Shown here: piece by piece, positions 34,140-38,744 of the stretch
Layout of the letters: every line of letters begins with the position of its first letter
How positions within the stretch are numbered: the first letter of the stretch is position 1
Assembly (NCBI GenBank): GCA_037441565.1
Contig: JBBIRW010000009.1
Span: 1 to 38,744, forward strand
Origin: JBBIRW01 sp037441565
GTDB lineage: Bacteria > Desulfobacterota > JBBIRW01
DNA: 38,744 nucleotides
Direction: 5' to 3'
Made by a program: the position numbers and the translations under genes
Notes under the pieces: generated by a model
Database searches by the model: none
The model's input: the letters and a program-made list of their open reading frames with translations, nothing else
What the model was told of the DNA's origin: nothing

Positions 34140-35411
34140 TCACTTCATCCATGGTGGAAGCATGAGTTTGCCGGATGCCACCTTTGGTGGAAATATCTGG
34201 ACCCTTTTTCCCTTCTGCCACTGTATTATACAGGTAACAGCTCCTTCCTTTGGATCAAGGGATGGGATCACCTGATGTGATTTTTTATCAAATCTTATCC
34301 TTCCATAAACACCTTCAATATCGATCTCTTCGAGTGCCTTTATTACAGCAGCAGGATCTGTACTTCCAGCCTTTTCTATGGCCTCTTTAAGTGCATAAAC
34401 TCCCATATAACTTGATGATGTTCCATAACCCTCGGGTTCTATCCCCCATCTCTTTTTATATGCATCGACGAATTTCATAGTCATAGGGGTTATTTTTGCA
34501 GGTGCATTTCCACCATTTACGAGATTGACAATAAGATACTCCCCTTTCCCTTCTGTTGCTTTCCAGAAACCAGGCTGCTCGGCTGCATTGACAAATCCCA
34601 TGGGTAAACACTTGAGCTTCATTTCGTTCCATTGCTTGAGAAGGATTGCTGATTCAGGCATATCCATCCATAAGAAAAGTATCTGGACCCCTGCCTTACC
34701 CGCCTCAATAAGACCAACGGAGAAGTCTGTTGTACCAGTAGGATAGACCTTCATTCCCGCTACCTCCCATCCAGTCTCAGTCATCACCTTTTTCATAGCA
34801 TCTCCACCTTTTCTTGCATGCTCCACATCCTGAACCATGATATAGGCCTTTTTGAATCCGTAATTCTTCTTTATTTCATCAAGGAGTGTCTTGAATTCAT
34901 TAACCATAACACCAACATGGCTTGTGATCCTGAAGCAGTATTTATACTTATCATAGTTTTCCTCAACCCTTTTGTGATAAAGGGGTGTAAGCACACCTGT
35001 TGTGAGTATGCTTACCTTCTTATATTTAGTTAGTAGATCCATTGCAGCAAGTGCTGCCTCTGATCTGACAGGACCTCCAACGATGAAATCTGCATTTTTT
35101 TCAAGGATGAGTTTTTCCACGGCAAGAAGCGCCTCACTTACGGGGACACCGGGTTCAAGGTCCCTTGTGTCTATAACCTCAACCTTAAAAGGCCTCTTGA
35201 CACCACCGACATTAACGCCACCTTTAGCATTGATCTCCTCAACAGCAAGCCTTATCCCCCTTTCTGCATCCCATCCATAGAGGAAGGCAGTTGAAAGGGG
35301 TGAACCTATGACAATGGCTTTTTGCTGCGCCTCATTTATTGATGGTATTACGAAGATGATGATTAATGAAATAAGAAGGATAGATAATTTTTCGAAAGGT
35401 ATACGTTTCAT
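34140..35411 (-). CDS. Liv-type ABC transporter substrate-binding protein
   Basis: A 423-residue Peripla_BP_6 protein. The signal peptide runs to about residue 30 (ISLIIIFVIPSINEA). The mature protein begins with AIVIGSPLSTAFLYGWDAER and has DFIVGGPVRSEAALA and KAYIMVQDVEHARKGGDAMK lobes. It shares little visible identity with the first operon's binding protein, so the two importers probably carry different ligands. A GGGGG-rich ribosome site lies before the ATG. The gene is first in the operon, with a TTGACA-type promoter upstream. Confidence 0.9.
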   Translation of the reverse strand: MKRIPFEKLSILLISLIIIFVIPSINEAQQKAIVIGSPLSTAFLYGWDAERGIRLAVEEINAKGGVNVGGVKRPFKVEVIDTRDLEPGVPVSEALLAVEKLILEKNADFIVGGPVRSEAALAAMDLLTKYKKVSILTTGVLTPLYHKRVEENYDKYKYCFRITSHVGVMVNEFKTLLDEIKKNYGFKKAYIMVQDVEHARKGGDAMKKVMTETGWEVAGMKVYPTGTTDFSVGLIEAGKAGVQILFLWMDMPESAILLKQWNEMKLKCLPMGFVNAAEQPGFWKATEGKGEYLIVNLVNGGNAPAKITPMTMKFVDAYKKRWGIEPEGYGTSSSYMGVYALKEAIEKAGSTDPAAVIKALEEIDIEGVYGRIRFDKKSHQVIPSLDPKEGAVTCIIQWQKGKRVQIFPPKVASGKLMLPPWMK

Positions 35412-35440
35412 AATAACCCCCTTTAAAAATGTTCAATTAA

Positions 35441-35469
35441 TTAATAAAAATAAGGATTAGCTTTGTCAA
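35441..35469 (-). promoter_or_regulatory. candidate promoter of the second Liv operon
   Basis: On the minus strand TTGACA (35469-35464) and TATTAA (35446-35441), 17-base spacer. The start would be near 35434, giving a leader of about 23 bases. The -35 box is perfect and the -10 box moderate. The 13-base string shared by the first two operons is not repeated here beyond CTTGACA. Confidence 0.55.
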
Positions 35470-35569
35470 GGTATTTATTAAAAAATGTTTTAAAAATAGA
35501 TGAAAAATTTTAGTTTATTTAAATTTAATAAGTACTTTTTGAAATAATTTTTGAAAAGGATTTTGCTAC

Positions 35570-35597
35570 TTGACAGATATTTTGATTTGATTATAAT
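35570..35597 (+). promoter_or_regulatory. candidate perR promoter with weak PerR-box-like overlap
   Basis: TTGACA at 35570-35575 and TATAAT at 35592-35597, 16-base spacer. A 15-base window starting at 35591 (TTATAATTGTTTTTA) resembles the PerR box TTATAATnATTATAA at 11 of 14 defined positions and would cover the -10 box. The AT-rich background makes this resemblance weak. Autoregulation is a plausible guess. Confidence 0.5.
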
Positions 35598-35629
35598 TGT
35601 TTTTAAATTAAAATAAATTCAATCTTAAA

Positions 35630-36046
35630 ATGATTAAAAACAAAATAAGGTCCGCAGGATTGAGGATGACGCCGCAGCGCATGGCAATTGTAGAGTTCCT
35701 TGAGGGGAACACAGATCACCCATCAGCCGAGGATATATTCAAGGCTGTTTCAAAGAAATTCCCGGGAATTTCCATTGCAACCATTTACAATACGCTTGAT
35801 ATCTTGAGAAAGAAGGGACTTATAGAGATCCTGGAGGTTGATCCTGAAAGGAAAAGATGCGATCCAAACATACAGCCTCACCACCACTTTATCTGTAAAA
35901 GGTGCAAAAGGATCCATGATATATTCAGGGATATAAGAATAGATATGCCGGAGGAAGAACTCAGGGGGTTTAGGATTTATGGAAGCAGGATCGAGTTTTT
36001 TGGTCTGTGTGAAAGATGCCAGAGATATACTAAGGAGCCCGAATAG
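35630..36046 (+). CDS. perR: peroxide-responsive Fur-family repressor (PerR-like)
   Basis: A 138-residue regulator with an N-terminal winged helix (RMTPQRMAIVEFL, ATIYNTLDILRKKGLI) and a C-terminal dimerisation domain. The regulatory metal ligands of PerR are all in place: H30, D78, H84, H86 and D97, at the same spacing as H37, D85, H91, H93 and D104 of Bacillus PerR. The aspartate at the last position, rather than glutamate, is the mark of peroxide sensing. The structural zinc site is C89, C92, C127 and C130. It heads an operon-like set of peroxide-handling genes, so it most likely controls them. The start lacks a strong ribosome site. Confidence 0.9.
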   Translation: MIKNKIRSAGLRMTPQRMAIVEFLEGNTDHPSAEDIFKAVSKKFPGISIATIYNTLDILRKKGLIEILEVDPERKRCDPNIQPHHHFICKRCKRIHDIFRDIRIDMPEEELRGFRIYGSRIEFFGLCERCQRYTKEPE

Positions 36047-36078
36047 TGGCGCCTATAAAATAACAGGGAGGTAAGGAT

Positions 36079-36582
36079 ATGCGTCCAATGACAAGAGAGA
36101 ATCTTAAGTCAGCATTTGCAGGCGAGAGTCAGGCACACATGAAGTATCTGATCTTTGCGGATAAGGCGGAAGATGAGGGTATGAGGAATGTTGCAAGGCT
36201 TTTCCGTGCAATTGCATATGCAGAAAGGGTTCATGCATCAAATCATCTGCGAGCTCTTAATGGTTGTGGATCAACTGTAGAGAATCTGGGAATGGCCATT
36301 GACGGTGAAACATTTGAGGTCGAAGAAATGTATCCTGCATACAAAAGTGTTGCAGAGCTTCAGGAGGAGCAGAAGGCAGTAAAGTCAATGAATTATGCAC
36401 TGGAGGCTGAAAAGATCCACGCAGCGCTCTACACAGAGGCAAGGGAGGTTGTTAAAGCAGGAAAGGATATGGAAATAGGTGAGATCAACATTTGTGAGAT
36501 CTGCGGTTACACAGTTATAGGTGAGGCGCCTGATAGATGCCCCATATGTGGTGTTAAAAGGGATAAATTCAAAAAATTTTAA
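36079..36582 (+). CDS. rubrerythrin
   Basis: A 167-residue peroxide-reducing enzyme. The N-terminal four-helix domain carries a diiron site (E16 in AGESQAHMKY, E49 and H52 in AERVHASNH, and a second ExxH in EAEKIH). The C-terminal rubredoxin domain has C139, C142, C154 and C157 (CEICGYT and CPICG). It reduces hydrogen peroxide with electrons from rubredoxin or NADH-linked donors in anaerobes. GGGAGGTAAGG precedes the ATG. It lies 32 bases after perR. Confidence 0.93.
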   Translation: MRPMTRENLKSAFAGESQAHMKYLIFADKAEDEGMRNVARLFRAIAYAERVHASNHLRALNGCGSTVENLGMAIDGETFEVEEMYPAYKSVAELQEEQKAVKSMNYALEAEKIHAALYTEAREVVKAGKDMEIGEINICEICGYTVIGEAPDRCPICGVKRDKFKKF

Positions 36583-36596
36583 AAAAGGAGGTAAAA

Positions 36597-37199
36597 ATGG
36601 CAGATGAAATAAAGGTTGGACAGATTGTTCCTGAGTTTAAACTCGATACTTTTGAGCCTGTTAAGGGTGATTTCGGGGAATTTTCGATTGATTCAATAAA
36701 AAAGCAGGGGAAGTGGACGGTCCTTTTCTTTTATCCAGCTGATTTCACATTTGTCTGTCCAACAGAGCTTGCTGATCTGGCAGATCAGTATGAAAAGATA
36801 AAGGAACTTGGTGCAGAGCTTATCTCTATAAGCACCGATACAAAATTTACACATCTTGCATGGCAGAGGGAAGAGAAGCTACTGGAAAAGGTAAGGTTTC
36901 CTATGGGTGCTGATCCAACTGGTAGGGTGTCCAGATTATTTGGTGTTTACGATGAGTCAACAGGTCTTTCCCTCAGAGGAACATTTATTATTAATCCTGA
37001 TGGAAAACTCGTCTTTGGGGAGGTAAATTTCTATCCTGTGGGAAGAAATTCAGAGGAATTGCTGAGACTCCTTTCTGCGCATATCCATGTGAGCAAAAAC
37101 CCCAATGAGGCGTGTCCTGCAGGGTGGAGGCAGGGTGGAAAGACACTCAAGCCATCAGCAAAACTCGTGGGAAAAGTCTACGAAGCACTGAAGAAATGA
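36597..37199 (+). CDS. 2-Cys peroxiredoxin (AhpC/Prx1 type)
   Basis: A 200-residue thiol peroxidase. The peroxidatic C54 is in DFTFVCPTEL, and the resolving C173 in NEACPAGW. GAEL and WQREEKLLEKVRFPMGADP blocks and SLRGTFIINPDGK also match. The length fits the typical 2-Cys group. It detoxifies peroxides using thioredoxin-type reductants. A strong GGAGGT site precedes the ATG, 14 bases after the rubrerythrin stop, so the two are cotranscribed. Confidence 0.93.
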   Translation: MADEIKVGQIVPEFKLDTFEPVKGDFGEFSIDSIKKQGKWTVLFFYPADFTFVCPTELADLADQYEKIKELGAELISISTDTKFTHLAWQREEKLLEKVRFPMGADPTGRVSRLFGVYDESTGLSLRGTFIINPDGKLVFGEVNFYPVGRNSEELLRLLSAHIHVSKNPNEACPAGWRQGGKTLKPSAKLVGKVYEALKK

Positions 37200-37253
37200 T
37201 CACGATACATACATGATATAAGGGTAGATCTGTGTGTATTGCCTTTAGTTGAT

Positions 37254-37285
37254 CCCCGGAATAGAATGGAAAAAATTTTCCGGGG
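37254..37285 (+). promoter_or_regulatory. hairpin covering the ribosome site of the flavoprotein gene
   Basis: CCCCGGAA (37254-37261) and TTCCGGGG (37278-37285) form a perfect 8-pair stem with a 16-base loop. The right arm contains most of the Shine-Dalgarno sequence GGGGAG (37282-37287), 7 bases before the ATG at 37295. Folding would hide it. There is no U-run after it, so it is not an intrinsic terminator. Confidence 0.6.
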
Positions 37286-37294
37286 AGAAATAAT

Positions 37295-38119
37295 ATGAAA
37301 AAGGTTCTTGCTATCCTTGCCTCTCCAAGGTCAGGAGGGAATTGCGAGATCATATGTAATTATATAGCACATCATATCCCTGGCGGTGTTGATCTTTTGC
37401 TTGTTAGGTTGCCGTCTAAGAATATTAAGCCCTGTCGTGCATGTTACAGGTGCCTTACTGATAGGTGTCCACAAGAGGACGATTTCGAAGGTATACTTCA
37501 GGCAATCCTTGAGTCAGATGGGCTTATTGTTGCTGTTCCTTCATATATCTTTGGGGAGAATGCGACCTTAAAGCTTTTCCTTGACAGGGGGCTCCATTTC
37601 TATTCCATCTATCCCAGGCTTGTTAATAAACCAGCAATAGGCATTGGCATAGCAGGTATGAGGGATGGGCAGGGTTATACAATGCTTGCGCTACGGAACT
37701 TTCTTCTCCGTTTAGGAGCAGATATAAAAGGTATGGGTCTTTTCTATGCGGCTCTTCCGGGTGAGGTGCTTCTGGATGAGGAAAATCTCAGGAAGGCAAG
37801 ATCCCTTGCAGCCGCAATCTTTGGCAAGCCTCTTGAAGAGAAGGGGTGGATAAGATGCACTGTTTGTGGGGGGACAGGCTTTGATTTTTTTGAGCCGGGT
37901 GTGCTTTCGTGTTTGATATGTGGAACAAGATTTAAGGCAATACATAAAGATGGTAGTTTTTTGATAGAGAAAATAGATGATACAGGAATTGATCTCTTCT
38001 CTGCTGAAAAGATGGAAGAACACAGGGAATGGCTTATCTCAATGAAGGAAAGATTTGTAAAGAAAAGGCATGAGTTAAAAGAGATGGCGGCAAAATACAG
38101 GGGTGGGAATTTTATTTAA
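37295..38119 (+). CDS. iron-sulfur flavoprotein (Isf-like) with extra zinc ribbon
   Basis: A 274-residue FMN-binding electron carrier. The first 180 residues are flavodoxin-like (LAILASPRSGGNCE phosphate loop, VPSYIFGENATLK). The compact motif C47-x2-C50-x2-C53-x4-C58 (CRACYRCLTDRC) matches the [4Fe-4S] motif of iron-sulfur flavoproteins. After it comes a segment with two CxxC pairs (C188/C191 and C206/C209), a probable zinc ribbon, and a charged helical tail. Related proteins reduce oxygen and peroxide in methanogens. Position after perR, rubrerythrin and peroxiredoxin supports a defence role. It may be translationally controlled by the preceding hairpin. Confidence 0.85.
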   Translation: MKKVLAILASPRSGGNCEIICNYIAHHIPGGVDLLLVRLPSKNIKPCRACYRCLTDRCPQEDDFEGILQAILESDGLIVAVPSYIFGENATLKLFLDRGLHFYSIYPRLVNKPAIGIGIAGMRDGQGYTMLALRNFLLRLGADIKGMGLFYAALPGEVLLDEENLRKARSLAAAIFGKPLEEKGWIRCTVCGGTGFDFFEPGVLSCLICGTRFKAIHKDGSFLIEKIDDTGIDLFSAEKMEEHREWLISMKERFVKKRHELKEMAAKYRGGNFI

Positions 38120-38125
38120 TGAGTA

Positions 38126-38617
38126 TCATTCCTTTTCAGCAGTGATAAGGGATGTTACAGGTGTTACAAAGGGGTGGCGCTTTATCCCTTTAAAACCTGT
38201 CCGACTTAATAATTCCTCAATCTGAGAAAATCTGTATGTTTTCCCCTTTCCGTTAACTGCGATCATGTGTAATCCAAATATAACAGCATCATGTGGATGA
38301 AGCCCATCATCACTTAGAAGAAAATCATGTATGATTATTTTTCCTCTTTGATTTAGTGCATTGTAAACCTTTTCAAAAACAAGCGAACACTCCTTCTCTG
38401 TAAGCATATGGATGACCTGTGATATCCAGACTACATCATAGGATGAGCCGATGGATTCCATTAGAAAATCGCCCCTGATGGTCTTGATCAATCCTGTATA
38501 CCCCCTATTTTTAAGATATTGTTCAGTAATATCTATAACCTCGGACAGGTCATATATGGTCACATCAAGTTCTGGATAATTTTTCTTAAATTCCATAGCA
38601 TATGTGCCCGGGTCCAC
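38126..38617 (-). pseudogene. SAM-dependent O-methyltransferase, 5'-truncated
   Basis: The 163-residue frame is the C-terminal half of an O-methyltransferase of the acetylserotonin/hydroxyneurosporene type. It begins at GTYAMEFKKNYPELDVTIYD, just after the glycine-rich SAM motif (normally DxGGGxGTYA), which is replaced by PVDP. Downstream features are normal: GDFLMESIGSSYDVVWISQV, the helix of IHMLTEKECS and KIIIHDFLL. The N-terminal dimerisation domain is absent; full-length enzymes have about 330-340 residues. A stop lies about 15 codons upstream in frame. It is therefore a truncated pseudogene, perhaps cut by a deletion or insertion ending near 38618. It converges with the Isf gene. Confidence 0.7.
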
Positions 38618-38651
38618 GGGAGTATAATAAGAATTGTGTCTATTAATAGGA

Positions 38652-38669
38652 TACTCTCACAGTAGAGTA
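38652..38669. repeat. short palindrome at the right edge
   Basis: TACTCT-CACAGT-AGAGTA forms a 6-pair stem. It lies between the truncated methyltransferase and a possible start at 38699, and could be an operator or the edge of an inserted element. Too short to be sure. Confidence 0.3.
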
Positions 38670-38698
38670 AATATAGCATAAATAGGATAACATAAAGG

Positions 38699-38744
38699 AT
38701 GAGAAAAAGAAAAGCAAAAAAGAGGAAACTGAAATGGGAGAACT
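38699..38744 (+). CDS. possible 5' end of a lysine-rich protein
   Basis: ATG at 38699 preceded by AAAGG begins a frame of mostly lysine and arginine codons (MRKRKAKKRKLKWEN) that runs off the window. The A-rich sequence is open in more than one frame, so the call is weak. Confidence 0.2.
   Translation, partial: MRKRKAKKRKLKWEN

Overview
The window looks like a chromosomal segment of an anaerobic, Gram-negative, metabolically versatile bacterium. Supporting signs are outer-membrane lipoproteins of the Slp and PAP2 types, a Tat-exported binding protein, an aldehyde:ferredoxin oxidoreductase with a 16-cysteine ferredoxin, and a PerR/rubrerythrin/peroxiredoxin/iron-sulfur flavoprotein set typical of strict anaerobes. 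Gene content, moderate-to-low G+C and heavy use of AGG/AGA arginine codons fit Desulfobacterota or Nitrospirota-like lineages, but this is inference. No rRNA, tRNA or CRISPR array was seen.

Layout. Positions 1-2010 are a decayed accessory patch: a partial reading frame at the edge, an IS110-type transposase remnant between two inverted REP-like palindromes, a frameshifted EVE-domain gene and an N-terminally doubtful small protein. Positions 2019-2840 hold a nucleotidyltransferase with a small partner. Positions 3037-7445 (minus strand) are a complete carbohydrate-type ABC importer, with an intrinsic terminator between the binding-protein gene and the ATPase/permease genes. A divergent promoter region (7446-7798) separates it from a plus-strand branched-chain-amino-acid-type (Liv) importer, 7799-15786, that contains two acyl-CoA-ligase-type genes.

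Positions 15796-22792 are mixed: a PAP2 phosphatase, a ferredoxin/AOR/M28 peptidase operon (the AOR broken by a poly-G frameshift), then a minus-strand group of Nudix hydrolase, Slp lipoprotein, a zinc-finger/HExxH protein and an Atg22-type MFS transporter. Positions 22917-26854 carry a hybrid histidine kinase, a QueG-like iron-sulfur protein and an aldo/keto reductase. purD (minus) is followed by a tiny Hsp20-like gene and archaemetzincin (plus). Positions 29067-35411 (minus) hold a second complete Liv importer ending in another AMP-dependent CoA ligase. Positions 35630-38119 are the peroxide-defence group perR, rubrerythrin, peroxiredoxin and iron-sulfur flavoprotein. The right edge has a 5'-truncated O-methyltransferase.

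How it fits together. The two Liv systems each pair import with CoA activation, so their substrates are probably organic acids (aromatic, fatty or branched) that are trapped as CoA thioesters on entry rather than ordinary amino acids. The AOR/ferredoxin pair could interconvert aldehydes and acids in the same metabolism. The PerR group protects the oxygen-sensitive Fe-S and W/Mo enzymes. Three genes (EVE, AOR, O-methyltransferase) carry clear lesions.
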